DNA of 57,019 nt. Origin: Aequorivita lipolytica. GTDB taxonomy: Bacteria; Bacteroidota; Bacteroidia; Flavobacteriales; Flavobacteriaceae. Every line of letters begins with the position of its first letter. Within the stretch, counting starts at the first letter, position 1. The stretch is from contig NZ_VORU01000015.1 of NCBI RefSeq assembly GCF_007997135.1, positions 1 through 57,019 on the forward strand. Reading direction: 5' to 3'. Below, piece after piece: positions 43,052-51,488 of this stretch. The translations under genes and the position numbers were made by a program. The notes beneath the pieces are model-generated. The model did no database searches, had not been told where the DNA came from, and saw only the letters and a list, made by a program, of their open reading frames with translations.

Positions 43052-44131
43052 TTAAAGCGGAAACATTTTATAAGTCTGATGCACTTTTTTAATCACTTCT
43101 TCTGTACGCTCCGCATGAGTATCGCTAATAAAAAGCTGCCCGAAATTTTCATTATCTACCAAACTAATTAAATGCTCCACTCGCGTTTCGTCCAATTTAT
43201 CAAAAATATCATCCAATAGCAAGATTGGATTCGTTTTTGAATGGTTTTTTATAAAATCAAATTGCGCCAACTTCAAAGCTATAAGATACGATTTTTGCTG
43301 TCCCTGCGACCCAAATTTCTTAATTGGATGTCCGTCAATTTCAAAAACCAAGTCGTCTTTGTGTATCCCAAAGTTGGAATATTGCGTAACCCTGTCTTTC
43401 ATAATATTCTTCTGAAGCAACGTCAATAAATCATTTTCTTGCAACTGACTTTCGTAAACTAAGTTTATACTTTCTTCGCCACTGCTAATGGATCTGTAAC
43501 GGTTCAAAAAAATAGGAAGAAATTCGTCCAAAAAAGCAGTCCGCTTTCCATAAATAGAGGTGCCAAAATTGTGAAGCTGCTCGTTGTAAATATCAATCGT
43601 GTCCTGGCTAAAGGTATTATTGGCGACAAAATATTTTAAAAGTGAATTGCGCTGAGCCAATACTTTATTGTATTTAATGAGTGTGTTGAGGTAGTCTGAA
43701 TCGCGTTGCGAAATAACACCATCAACAAACTTTCGGCGCGTATCGCTCCCTTCGATAATTAAATCCCTATCTGCTGGTGAAATTATTACTAAAGGCAAAA
43801 ACCCAATGTGCTCGCTAAACTTGTCATAAGCTTTCCCATTTCGTTTTATAATTTTTTTCTGTCCTTTTTTAGCGCTTACAACAATCTTTTCTGGGGTTTC
43901 TTTTTTCTCATAAAAACCTTCAATTACAAAAAATTCCTCCCCGTGCTTCATGTTTTGACTAGTTATAGGGTTAAAATAACTTTTACCGAAGGAAAGATGG
44001 TAGATTGCATCCAGTATATTGGTCTTTCCTACGCCGTTATTTCCCACAAAACAATTTATTTTTGGGTCAAATTCAAAGCTTTCCACTTCAAAGTTTTTAT
44101 AGTTGAGTAAAGACAGTTTTTGTAATATCAT
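43052..44131 (-). CDS. recF: RecF recombination/replication repair protein
   Basis: The start at 44131 ([21 protein letters not shown]) gives 359 residues. Motifs of this SMC-like ATPase are Walker [10 protein letters not shown] (about 36), the signature-like [17 protein letters not shown] (about 280) and Walker [17 protein letters not shown] (about 312). RecF loads RecA at gaps with RecO and RecR. A DUF721 (DciA-like) gene is nearby. It is not adjacent to dnaA or dnaN here, in contrast to many bacteria. Confidence 0.96.
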   Translation of the reverse strand: MILQKLSLLNYKNFEVESFEFDPKINCFVGNNGVGKTNILDAIYHLSFGKSYFNPITSQNMKHGEEFFVIEGFYEKKETPEKIVVSAKKGQKKIIKRNGKAYDKFSEHIGFLPLVIISPADRDLIIEGSDTRRKFVDGVISQRDSDYLNTLIKYNKVLAQRNSLLKYFVANNTFSQDTIDIYNEQLHNFGTSIYGKRTAFLDEFLPIFLNRYRSISSGEESINLVYESQLQENDLLTLLQKNIMKDRVTQYSNFGIHKDDLVFEIDGHPIKKFGSQGQQKSYLIALKLAQFDFIKNHSKTNPILLLDDIFDKLDETRVEHLISLVDNENFGQLFISDTHAERTEEVIKKVHQTYKMFPL

Positions 44132-44426
44132 AAAAATTGAAGTAAGATTTTTAGACTTAGCACATAAGGCCAAATGCTAAAAAACCCATTTTATCAAGCA
44201 TTTTTAAAAGTTGTAAAAATAAGAGGTTTGTTATGATTATATCCTACGTATTAAGTCCTTTTGTTTTACGTCAATTGTAAAAATGTGGAATATTTTCAAC
44301 AACTTTTCAGCAATGACGGCTTAAAGACTATGAATAACCGCTCTGCAAATTATTAAAAAATAAGAAATATTAATCCTTTTAAATTCCATTAAAAATTTTA
44401 TTTTTGCGCCACAATAACCTATAACT

Positions 44427-45194
44427 ATGGCAACGTACAAAAAACGCGGAGGCAAACCAACTACAAAGGCTGATAAAGAAGCACAGCTAGAAGAAAACAG
44501 TACTACGGCAGAAGTATTTAATACGCTTGACGAAGGCGCATCAAAAACGGAAGCTTGGGTAGAAAAAAACCAAAAACCTATCTTAGGCTTTATTATAGTT
44601 GTGGCAGTTTGTGTATTGGGATACTTTGCATACGATCAGTATATAAAAGGCCCTAAAGAAACTGAAGCCATGAACGAAATGTTCCAAGCTCAGAACTATT
44701 GGGAACAAGCTTTGACCGCTCCTGCAAAAGATTCACTTTACAATCTTTCACTACAAGGTGGTGAAGGAAAGTACGGCTTTATTGATATTATCGATAACTA
44801 CGGTGGAACAAATGCTGCTAATCTAGCACATTATTACGCTGGAATGGCTTACCTAAATACCAATAAATATCAAGAAGCAATCGCACAGTTGGATAAATTC
44901 AGCAGTGATGATGATATGTTAGGACCTTTGGCAAAAGGCGCTATTGGCGACGCTTTTGTGCAATTAGGACAAAATGAAGATGCTCTAAAATATTACGAGG
45001 AAGCTGCAAAATTGAGAACCAACGATTTTACAACACCACGTTTTCTTTTGAAAGCTGGTATCGCTGCAATGGCTTTAAACCAAAATGATAAAGCTTTAGC
45101 ACATTTCAAAAAAATAGCTGACGAATATCCAAATGCAACCGAAGCTGCGAAAGCTGAAATCTATACCGGCCGCGCGGAAGCAATGAATAAATAA
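44427..45194 (+). CDS. membrane-anchored TPR protein, YfgM-like
   Basis: The 255 residues have a basic N-terminus (KKRGGKPTTKADKEAQ), one membrane span at about 52-68 (PILGFIIVVAVCVLGYFAYD) and a TPR region (about 85-250) with repeats such as NLAHYYAGMAYLNTNKYQEAIAQLDKF and GPLAKGAIGDAFVQLGQNEDALKYYEEA. This matches the TPR_21/YfgM arrangement, which attends the Sec translocon in other bacteria. A TATTTTTG -7-like box at 44399-44406 precedes it. Its stop overlaps the ribH start by one base. The 295-bp gap upstream holds no gene. Confidence 0.9.
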   Translation: MATYKKRGGKPTTKADKEAQLEENSTTAEVFNTLDEGASKTEAWVEKNQKPILGFIIVVAVCVLGYFAYDQYIKGPKETEAMNEMFQAQNYWEQALTAPAKDSLYNLSLQGGEGKYGFIDIIDNYGGTNAANLAHYYAGMAYLNTNKYQEAIAQLDKFSSDDDMLGPLAKGAIGDAFVQLGQNEDALKYYEEAAKLRTNDFTTPRFLLKAGIAAMALNQNDKALAHFKKIADEYPNATEAAKAEIYTGRAEAMNK

Positions 45195-45691
45195 TGGCTA
45201 CAGCAAATACAAATTTATCGGCTTACGATAAAAACACAATCCCAAACGCGAAGAACTTTCGGTTTGGGATTGTTGTTTCAGAATGGAACCACGATATAAC
45301 AGAAGGCATGTTTCAAGGCGCGTTTGATGCTTTGAAAGACTGTGGAGCCATTAATGAAAACATAGTTCGTTGGAATGTTCCAGGCAGTTTTGAACTTATT
45401 TTTGGCTGTAAGCAGATAACTCAAAGTTATGATATGCTCGATGCCGTAATTGCAATTGGAAGTGTTATTCAAGGCGAGACAAAACACTTCGACTACGTTT
45501 GCGAAGCTGTTGCACAAGGCATAAAAGACTTAAACGTACACGGAAATATTCCCGTTATTTTCTGCGTTCTTACCGATAACAATATGCAGCAAGCCATTGA
45601 CCGCAGCGGCGGCAAACACGGTAATAAAGGCACAGAAGCAGCAATAGCTGCAATAAAAATGGCACAACTTCGGAAAGACGCACGATTTTAG
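45194..45691 (+). CDS. ribH: 6,7-dimethyl-8-ribityllumazine synthase
   Basis: The 165-residue lumazine synthase catalyses the penultimate step of riboflavin synthesis. Motifs: FGIVVSEWNHDITEGMFQGAFDAL (about 24), VPGSFELIFGCKQI (about 56), AIGSVIQGETKHFDYVCEAVAQGI (about 86, active-site His) and PVIFCVLTDNNMQQAIDRSGGKHGNKGTEAA near the end. Coupled to the TPR gene by an ATG overlapping the TAA. The last codons and the TAG stop are part of a heptad array. Confidence 0.98.
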   Translation: MATANTNLSAYDKNTIPNAKNFRFGIVVSEWNHDITEGMFQGAFDALKDCGAINENIVRWNVPGSFELIFGCKQITQSYDMLDAVIAIGSVIQGETKHFDYVCEAVAQGIKDLNVHGNIPVIFCVLTDNNMQQAIDRSGGKHGNKGTEAAIAAIKMAQLRKDARF

Positions 45692-45821
45692 ATTTACGAT
45701 TGTAGATTTATCTTAAATATTTCGTTGTCACCCTGAGCGCAGTCCAAGTGCCGAATCCCAAATCTCAAGTCTTCAATCCAGATAACGGATAACTGTTAAC
45801 CGACAACTGAGAACGGTACAG
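45682..45821. repeat. three heptad arrays and a dispersed element after ribH
   Basis: ACGATTT, TAGATTT, ACGATTG, TAGATTT (45682-45709) cover the ribH stop. A GAGCGCAGTCCAAG element follows at 45726-45750. Then CCGAATC, CCAAATC, TCAAGTC, TTCAATC (45751-45778). After a 1-bp shift, AGATAAC, GGATAAC, TGTTAAC, CGACAAC, TGAGAAC (45780-45814), all ending AAC. Almost the entire gap is repeat DNA. Confidence 0.8.
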
Positions 45822-45893
45822 TAATTGTTTAAAATGGCTTCGTAATTACTTTAGAAAACATACTATTTTCAGTAACTTTGAAGCACGACAATT

Positions 45894-46178
45894 ATGGGAC
45901 TAATAAGTAAGCGAAAAAATAAAAAGTACAGTTATAAACCACGTCATTTTGATTCTGATGGTGAAAGCAGCCCTTTTTCAATGGGTCATAAATTTGACCA
46001 GTACAGAACCACTGTTGGCGATAACAAAGGATTAAAGGGAAAATTTCAAACCGCTTGGGCAGATTTACGACAGTCTTCAGATAGAAATGCAAACCGTAGA
46101 TTGATTGTAATAATTGCAGTACTTGTTCTTCTTTTTCTATTTATTATTGAATTCGATTTATCTATTTTCTACGCATAA
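45894..46178 (+). CDS. small membrane protein upstream of mutL
   Basis: The 94-residue protein has a basic N-terminus (GLISKRKNKKYSYKPRHF), a polar middle, and one strong span at the C-terminus (RLIVIIAVLVLLFLFIIEF, about 69-87). Similar flavobacterial proteins are often named 'riboflavin synthase subunit beta', apparently because they lie beside ribH; the sequence has no lumazine-synthase motif and I do not accept that name. TAACTTTG at 45873-45880 is a candidate -7 box, with a weak TTTAG upstream. It is first in an operon with mutL, two rhomboids and an EEP protein. Confidence 0.8.
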   Translation: MGLISKRKNKKYSYKPRHFDSDGESSPFSMGHKFDQYRTTVGDNKGLKGKFQTAWADLRQSSDRNANRRLIVIIAVLVLLFLFIIEFDLSIFYA

Positions 46179-46184
46179 ATTTTA

Positions 46185-48053
46185 ATGGCAGACATTATTC
46201 AGTTATTACCAGATCACGTTGCTAACCAGATTGCAGCTGGTGAAGTTGTACAGCGACCAGCATCGGTAGTAAAGGAGTTGCTGGAGAATGCCATTGATGC
46301 TAATGCCACAACAATAACACTTGTAATTAAAGATGCTGGAAAAACCCTAGTGCAGGTCACCGACAACGGATCAGGAATGAGCGTTACCGATGCTCGGCTC
46401 AGTTTTGAGCGGCACGCAACTTCAAAAATAAAGTCGGCTGAAGATCTTTTTAACCTTCACACAAAAGGTTTCCGAGGTGAGGCTTTGGCCTCTATTGCAG
46501 CAATTGCGCACGTAGAGTTGAAAACCAAAACAGCTGATTCAGAAATTGGAACACATCTCACAATTGAGGGCAGCAAAGTAATATCACAGGATCCAGCTGT
46601 TGTCCCGAAGGGAACGACCATTTCAGTAAAAAACCTTTTTTATAATATTCCCGCACGAAGAAACTTTTTAAAAAGCAATCCCGTTGAATCGCGTCACATT
46701 ATTGATGAATTCCACCGTGTGGCTTTGGCGCATCCCAGTGTAGCTTTTCAAATGCTCCATAATGGAAGTGATGTTTTTAACCTTCCATCTTCAAATTCGC
46801 GACAACGCATCGTAAATATCTTTGGAAGCAAAACCAATGAAAAACTAGTTCCCGTAAGCGAGGAAACCGAAATTTTAAAAATTGAAGGCTTCGTCTTAAA
46901 ACCTGAATTCGGAAAAAAAAGTAGGGGAGAGCAGTTCTTTTTTGTGAATGACCGTTTTATAAAAAGTCCGTATTTGCACCATGCAGTTTCGTCGGCTTTT
47001 GAAGGTTTAATGAAGAATGATGTGCATCCGGGCTATTTCCTTTTTTTGGAAGTAGATACTCATTCCATCGATATTAATATCCATCCCACAAAAACCGAAA
47101 TAAAGTTTGACGATGAACATTCTATTTATGCCATGCTTCGCGCAACGGTAAAGCATAGTTTGGGACAATTCAATATTGCTCCAGTGCTCGATTTTGAAAG
47201 GGATAAAGGTTTTGATATGCCTTATGATTATAGCAAAAAATCACCCACGGCACCGTCAATAGATGTAGATAGGGATTTCAATCCATTTAGAGAGAAACCG
47301 AAACAGGGAAATATTAGTTTTCCTTTTAAAAGGGAGCAAGCTCAGTCTTGGGAATCATTGTATGTGGGTTTAAAAGATGGCTTCGGCTCCGCTCGGCCAC
47401 CGGGTCGGTCATCGAGCGGAGCCGATATGGAAATGGAATTTGAAAGCGAAGAAGTAACCGGAAGTCTTTTTGAAACTAATGAAGCCGAAACCGGACAGAT
47501 AACGTTTCAACTTCAAAATAAATACATTGTAAGTCCGTTGAAAAGCGGGATGATGATAATTCATCAAAACTTGGCGCACCAGCGGATTCTTTATGAAGAA
47601 TTGCTAAAAAATATCACTGTAAAAGAAGCAGTTAGCCAGCAATTGTTATTTCCGCTTCAACTGCATTTTTCAAAACCTGATGTTGAAATAATTGAAATGA
47701 TACGTGAACAACTTGAACACACAGGTTTTATTTTTTCAGAATTGAAAGATGAAACGATTGAGATTAGCGGAATTCCTGTGCTAATAGTAGAAAGTCATGT
47801 TGTAAATTTGCTTAGCCAATTAGTGCACGACATTAAAGAAGAAGTGCCCGAAAACGATTTTAGCCAAAATGATATGCTTGCAAAATCTATGGCTGCGACT
47901 ATGGCGATAAAAACTGGCGTTTCATTAAATAGAGAAGAACGCGAACATCTAATAAATCAACTCTTTGCCTGCAAAGAGCCAACAGTGAGCCCGACCAACA
48001 AACCAGTTTTTACAACGCTGGATGTGAATGATCTGGATAAAAAATTTATGTAA
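46185..48053 (+). CDS. mutL: DNA mismatch repair protein MutL
   Basis: The 622 residues have a GHKL ATPase N-terminus (about 1-335): VVKELLENAIDANAT, DNGSGM, KGFRGEALASIAAIA and GTTISVKNLFYNIPARR. A variable linker follows, then the C-terminal dimerisation domain (about 435-622). The place of the endonuclease motif DQHAxxE reads HQNLAHQ (about 460), and the CPHGRP-type ligand is SPTNKP, so nicking activity is doubtful. Linker residues about 400-414 come from an inserted palindrome. It is co-transcribed with the preceding small protein (6-bp gap) and the rhomboids. Confidence 0.96.
   Translation: MADIIQLLPDHVANQIAAGEVVQRPASVVKELLENAIDANATTITLVIKDAGKTLVQVTDNGSGMSVTDARLSFERHATSKIKSAEDLFNLHTKGFRGEALASIAAIAHVELKTKTADSEIGTHLTIEGSKVISQDPAVVPKGTTISVKNLFYNIPARRNFLKSNPVESRHIIDEFHRVALAHPSVAFQMLHNGSDVFNLPSSNSRQRIVNIFGSKTNEKLVPVSEETEILKIEGFVLKPEFGKKSRGEQFFFVNDRFIKSPYLHHAVSSAFEGLMKNDVHPGYFLFLEVDTHSIDINIHPTKTEIKFDDEHSIYAMLRATVKHSLGQFNIAPVLDFERDKGFDMPYDYSKKSPTAPSIDVDRDFNPFREKPKQGNISFPFKREQAQSWESLYVGLKDGFGSARPPGRSSSGADMEMEFESEEVTGSLFETNEAETGQITFQLQNKYIVSPLKSGMMIIHQNLAHQRILYEELLKNITVKEAVSQQLLFPLQLHFSKPDVEIIEMIREQLEHTGFIFSELKDETIEISGIPVLIVESHVVNLLSQLVHDIKEEVPENDFSQNDMLAKSMAATMAIKTGVSLNREEREHLINQLFACKEPTVSPTNKPVFTTLDVNDLDKKFM
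47383..47425. repeat. palindromic element inserted in frame in mutL
   Basis: The 13-bp arms TCGGCTCCGCTCG (47383-47395) and CGAGCGGAGCCGA (47413-47425) are perfect complements around a 17-nt loop. The element is much G+C-richer than the gene. It encodes roughly FGSARPPGRSSSGAD in the MutL linker. Confidence 0.85.
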
Positions 48054-48797
48054 ATGGGAAGAATAACCGATACTATAAAATTTCTTTTAATACTGAATGT
48101 GATCTTCTATATAGGATCATTTATAATCGGCGATTTATCAATCAAATTGTTTGCCCTATATTATTTTGAAAATCCTAATTTTCAATATTGGCAGCCTGTC
48201 ACGCATATGTTTATGCATGATCCTTCCTCTATATTCCATATACTTTTTAATATGTATGCACTATGGGCTTTTGGTTCACCTTTAGAAATGCGCTGGGGAC
48301 AGAAAAAGTTTCTTTTCTTTTACTTTTCCGCAGGTTTGGGTGCAGCCATAATACATACATTGGTAAATTACTTTCATATTCATAGTGTAATGGACTCTTT
48401 GATAGCCGGTGGATGGAGCGAGGGGGAAGTTATGAGTTATTTGTCTGGCGGAAATGGCGGAAGCAAAGCGGTTTTAGACACTGTTTCTATGGATAGCATA
48501 CAATCTATGGCGCAATCTTACAATGGTATGGCCTTAGGTGCTTCGGGTGCAGTTTATGGAATTTTGGTCGCCTTTGGAATTATGTTCCCGAATATTGAGT
48601 TAATGCTTATTTTTCTCCCAATCCCAATAAAGGCGAAATATTTTATTCCCGGAATTATCCTAATAGATTTAATTTTTGGAATTACCGGAACAGCCACAGG
48701 TATTGCGCATTGGGCACACATTGGGGGGGCGCTCTTTGGTTTTATTATGGCGTGGTACTGGAAGAAAAATAGTTTTGATAACCATCGCTGGAATTAA
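48054..48797 (+). CDS. rhomboid intramembrane serine protease 1
   Basis: The 247-residue rhomboid has about six spans, the L1-loop/HxxxN-type segment FHILFNMYALWAFG, the catalytic serine in LGASGAVYGI (about 164) and the catalytic histidine in HWAHIGGALFGF (about 224). An extra loop of polar residues (about 108-150, with SGGNGGSKA) lies between helices 3 and 4. It cleaves transmembrane substrates; targets are unknown. Its ATG follows the mutL TAA without a gap, so translation is probably coupled. Confidence 0.95.
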   Translation: MGRITDTIKFLLILNVIFYIGSFIIGDLSIKLFALYYFENPNFQYWQPVTHMFMHDPSSIFHILFNMYALWAFGSPLEMRWGQKKFLFFYFSAGLGAAIIHTLVNYFHIHSVMDSLIAGGWSEGEVMSYLSGGNGGSKAVLDTVSMDSIQSMAQSYNGMALGASGAVYGILVAFGIMFPNIELMLIFLPIPIKAKYFIPGIILIDLIFGITGTATGIAHWAHIGGALFGFIMAWYWKKNSFDNHRWN

Positions 48798-48799
48798 TT

Positions 48800-49675
48800 A
48801 TGGCAGCTACAAACCTTTCATATAAATATAAAACTGCCAATATTTTGGTGAAGCTCATTGTTATCAATGCAGCCGTGTTTTTAGTGGTCTATTTGGGATC
48901 CTTCATTTTGAGCGTAAGCCCGCAGTACATCTCTCGTTGGTTTGTTTTGAGCGATGATTTTGACACGCTTTTATTCCGTCCGTGGACGTTAATTAGTTAC
49001 GGATTTCTGCATTTTGGCTTCTTTCATATTCTGTTTAATATGATTTGGTTGTATTGGTTTGGGCAATTTGTTTTATCACTCTTTGACGGCAAAAGATTGT
49101 TAACAGTTTACTTACTGGGCGCATTATTTGGAGGGCTGTTATTTGTTTTGGCTTATAACCTTTTCCCAGTTTTTGAAGAGAATCGCGGGTTTTTAATCGG
49201 CGCTTCGGGAGCTGTGACTGCAATTATGATTTTTATAGCTACATACACCCCCAATACGGAGGTGCGTATTTTCACTTTCATTATAAAACTCTGGCATATT
49301 GCGCTTTTTCTTTTTCTTTTAGATTTGGTGCGAATTCCAACTTCCGGCAATGCTGGCGGCCTAATGGCGCACGTGGGTGGAGCAGTCTTCGGCTATATTT
49401 ATGCGGTTCAACTTGCCAAAGGAAACGATATAGGCAAATGGTTTGAAAACTTTATGGATTGGATCACAAACCTCTTCAAGCCACGAACAAAAAAGCCTTT
49501 CAAAACAGTGCATCGCACAACACAAAAAACGCCACAACGTTCTAAACCCAAAGAGGCAAAATCTGCTCACCAAAAAAAGGTGGATGGTATTTTGGACAAA
49601 ATAGGTAAAAGCGGCTATGAAAGTCTTACTAAGGAAGAAAAGGACTTTCTTTTTAAAGCCGGAAAAGAAGATTAA
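48800..49675 (+). CDS. rhomboid intramembrane serine protease 2
   Basis: The 291-residue paralog carries FFHILFNMIWLYWFG, catalytic Ser in IGASGAVTAIM (about 136) and His in LMAHVGGAVFGY (about 194). A C-terminal cytoplasmic tail (about 215-291) is basic (RTKKPFKTVHRTTQKTPQR) and ends in a short helical domain resembling the DUF6576 type (VDGILDKIGKSGYESLTKEEKDFL). It starts 2 bp after rhomboid 1. Two adjacent, distinct rhomboids suggest different substrates. Confidence 0.95.
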   Translation: MAATNLSYKYKTANILVKLIVINAAVFLVVYLGSFILSVSPQYISRWFVLSDDFDTLLFRPWTLISYGFLHFGFFHILFNMIWLYWFGQFVLSLFDGKRLLTVYLLGALFGGLLFVLAYNLFPVFEENRGFLIGASGAVTAIMIFIATYTPNTEVRIFTFIIKLWHIALFLFLLDLVRIPTSGNAGGLMAHVGGAVFGYIYAVQLAKGNDIGKWFENFMDWITNLFKPRTKKPFKTVHRTTQKTPQRSKPKEAKSAHQKKVDGILDKIGKSGYESLTKEEKDFLFKAGKED

Positions 49676-49678
49676 CCG

Positions 49679-50695
49679 ATGCGAAAAATTTTCAACAAAC
49701 TTATTTATTGGGGCAATCTGCTCGCGGCATTTCTTTTGTTGATTTCATTTATTCTGCCTTATTTACCGCCAAAAACATTTCCCACGCTATCACTGCTGAG
49801 TTTGATAGTTTCATTGCTGATAATTGTGAATATTCTCTTTGCAATTTACTGGGCAATACAGCTTCGGCGCAGGTTTTTTATTTCTTTTACAGTTCTTTTC
49901 ATTTCCTATTTTTATTTCAATGTTTTTTATGAAGTTTCTTCAGAAGTAGATGCCGCTCAGTACAAAAATACACTTAACGTGCTGTCCTATAACGTACGGC
50001 TCTTTAATGCTTATGAAAAAAACCCGAAGAATGACGCGTCACAAATAATTTCTGAAATACTTACAGAGCAGAATCCTGATGTGGTCTGTGTTCAAGAATA
50101 TTACAAACCTAATAAAATAGATTTTTCAACCTATCCCTATCAATATATTCACTTTAAATCCATAAAGGCAAAACTGGGGCACGCAATCTTTTCAAAATAT
50201 CCACTAATTAATACTGGCGGTTTCGATTTTGAAGATACTTCAAACAATACGCTCTATGCAGATGTGTTAAAAGGAACGGATACCATTCGCATCTACAGCG
50301 TTCATTTGCAGTCTCTCGGTATTATTCCGCGGGTTCGGTTTTTGCAGGAAAGCGATAACGAAAAACTTAGAAAGCGCATCTCAGGCGCGTTTGAAAAGCA
50401 ACAAAGCCAAATTGTGGCAATTCTACAGCACAAAAGTAAAATTGCGCACCCAGTAATGATTTGTGGCGATTTGAACAATACACCATTTTCATACACCTAT
50501 AGAAAGCTAAAGGATGATATGCAGGATGCCTTCCGCGAACGCGGTAATGGTTTGGGAACTACCTTTAAATTTGAAAAATTCCCGATGCGTATCGATTACA
50601 TTTTCGCTTCACCAGGCTTAGATCTTCTTTCGTTTGATACTATGGAGAAAACTTTTAGCGATCATTTTGCCGTGCGGGCTACCGTGGGTTGGTAA
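49679..50695 (+). CDS. membrane-anchored EEP-family phosphatase/nuclease
   Basis: The 338-residue protein has two to three N-terminal spans (about 8-75), then an endonuclease/exonuclease/phosphatase domain: LNVLSYNVRLFN (about 100), DVVCVQEYY (about 138), IYSVHLQS (about 203), CGDLNNTPFSYTY (about 262) and DYIFASPGLD with SDHFAVRATV at the end. All catalytic residues of the family are present (Asn, Glu, Asp, Asn, Asp-His). Substrates in this family include DNA, phosphoinositides and sphingomyelin; none can be chosen. It is last in the mutL operon, 3 bp after rhomboid 2. Confidence 0.93.
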   Translation: MRKIFNKLIYWGNLLAAFLLLISFILPYLPPKTFPTLSLLSLIVSLLIIVNILFAIYWAIQLRRRFFISFTVLFISYFYFNVFYEVSSEVDAAQYKNTLNVLSYNVRLFNAYEKNPKNDASQIISEILTEQNPDVVCVQEYYKPNKIDFSTYPYQYIHFKSIKAKLGHAIFSKYPLINTGGFDFEDTSNNTLYADVLKGTDTIRIYSVHLQSLGIIPRVRFLQESDNEKLRKRISGAFEKQQSQIVAILQHKSKIAHPVMICGDLNNTPFSYTYRKLKDDMQDAFRERGNGLGTTFKFEKFPMRIDYIFASPGLDLLSFDTMEKTFSDHFAVRATVGW

Positions 50696-50696
50696 A

Positions 50697-50731
50697 TTAA
50701 TTCTGAATTCTGAATTCTAAATTAAGAATTG
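50697..50731. repeat. 7-bp period array, unit TGAATTC
   Basis: TTAATTC, TGAATTC x2, TAAATTA, AGAATTG overlap the stop codon of the minus-strand WbqC gene (50717-50719) and start 2 bp after the EEP stop. The same unit, in inverse orientation, occurs within mutB at 53871-53905. Confidence 0.8.
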
Positions 50732-51346
50732 TAAAGATTGTCTTTCCAAATAACTCAACGCATTCGGCCCTTCATTAAAAAGTAAATCCAAAACCGAAAG
50801 ATTCGGTAAAAATGGATGGTTTGCCTCATGTACTTGGGTGTAGGCTTCCGCTTGAAAATCTGATTTTATTTTTGCGTTAATTAGAAACCGAAGGTCTGTA
50901 ATTTCAGGCGTGGTTTCAAAAGAAGTAGTTTTTGAAATTTCAACGTCTATTCCTATTAATTCACACAAAACTTCAAATAGTTTTAGATTGTGTTCCATTA
51001 AATTTTCAACCGGTTCTGTAAATAAATATTCCAAATCATCTTCGTAAAATTCAAAAAAAGGCGAAGTACGGTAAGCACTCTGCAAGCTTTTCCAGTGATG
51101 TTCCTGCCATGGAAAATCATTTTCAACCATTACTTCCTTCGTTTTTTGTCGCTTTCCGGTTTTGTTGTGTTTTATGGGAATATTCAAAAGCAATTTCCCG
51201 TTGCTGTGTGCAATAAACATACGGGTTCGGTAGGTTTGTTTTTGATAATTATCTTCAACTTCAAAAAAAACCTTTTCAGCCTGCGCAACCGCAGCCATTT
51301 GTTCAATGGACGGAAAATAGGAGGGATGGAGAAGGATTGTTTTCAT
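50717..51346 (-). CDS. WbqC-family protein
   Basis: I start at Met 51346 (MKTILLHPSYFPSIEQMAAVAQ, 209 residues), because the upstream frame is encoded by a hexamer repeat. The WbqC family motif is clear: ILLHPSYFPSI at the start, RMFIAHSNGKLLLNIPIKH, WQEHHWKSLQSAYRTSPFFEFYEDDLEYLF (about 95-125), and NLSVLDLLFNEGP near the end. These proteins are often in polysaccharide biosynthesis clusters and have an unresolved enzymatic role. It lies alone between two plus-strand operons. Confidence 0.9.
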   Translation of the reverse strand: MKTILLHPSYFPSIEQMAAVAQAEKVFFEVEDNYQKQTYRTRMFIAHSNGKLLLNIPIKHNKTGKRQKTKEVMVENDFPWQEHHWKSLQSAYRTSPFFEFYEDDLEYLFTEPVENLMEHNLKLFEVLCELIGIDVEISKTTSFETTPEITDLRFLINAKIKSDFQAEAYTQVHEANHPFLPNLSVLDLLFNEGPNALSYLERQSLQFLI

Positions 51347-51377
51347 TTCGAATTTTAAAGCCTTCAAAAATAGAAAA

Positions 51378-51443
51378 GAAATTGAAATCGAAAACGAAAT
51401 TGGAATCGAAATCGAAATTGTCACCCTGAGCGCAGTCGAAGGG
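51378..51443. repeat. hexamer array plus GAGCGCAGTCGAAG element
   Basis: Seven phased hexads (GAAATT, GAAATC, GAAAAC, GAAATT, GGAATC, GAAATC, GAAATT; 51378-51419) are directly followed by GTCACCCTGAGCGCAGTCGAAGGG-type sequence (51420-51443; given here in parts as GTCACC and CTGAGCGCAGTCGAAGGG). They occupy the region between the divergent WbqC and udk genes. Confidence 0.85.
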
Positions 51444-51488
51444 TTTAACTTGATTCCTTTTCCCTACATTTGTGTAAATAAAAAAAAT

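Noticed and set aside
44132-44426. Small RNA or tRNA in the recF-TPR gap
   Set aside because: I saw no cloverleaf or strong hairpin, only A+T-rich sequence and a -7-like box for the next gene.
45000-45193. FMN riboswitch ahead of ribH
   Set aside because: ribH overlaps the upstream TPR gene by one base, and no RFN-element conserved core is visible before either gene.
51347-51424. N-terminal extension of WbqC starting at 51424
   Set aside because: It is encoded by the hexamer repeat (a run of Ser, Ile and Phe), and the family start motif begins at Met 51346.
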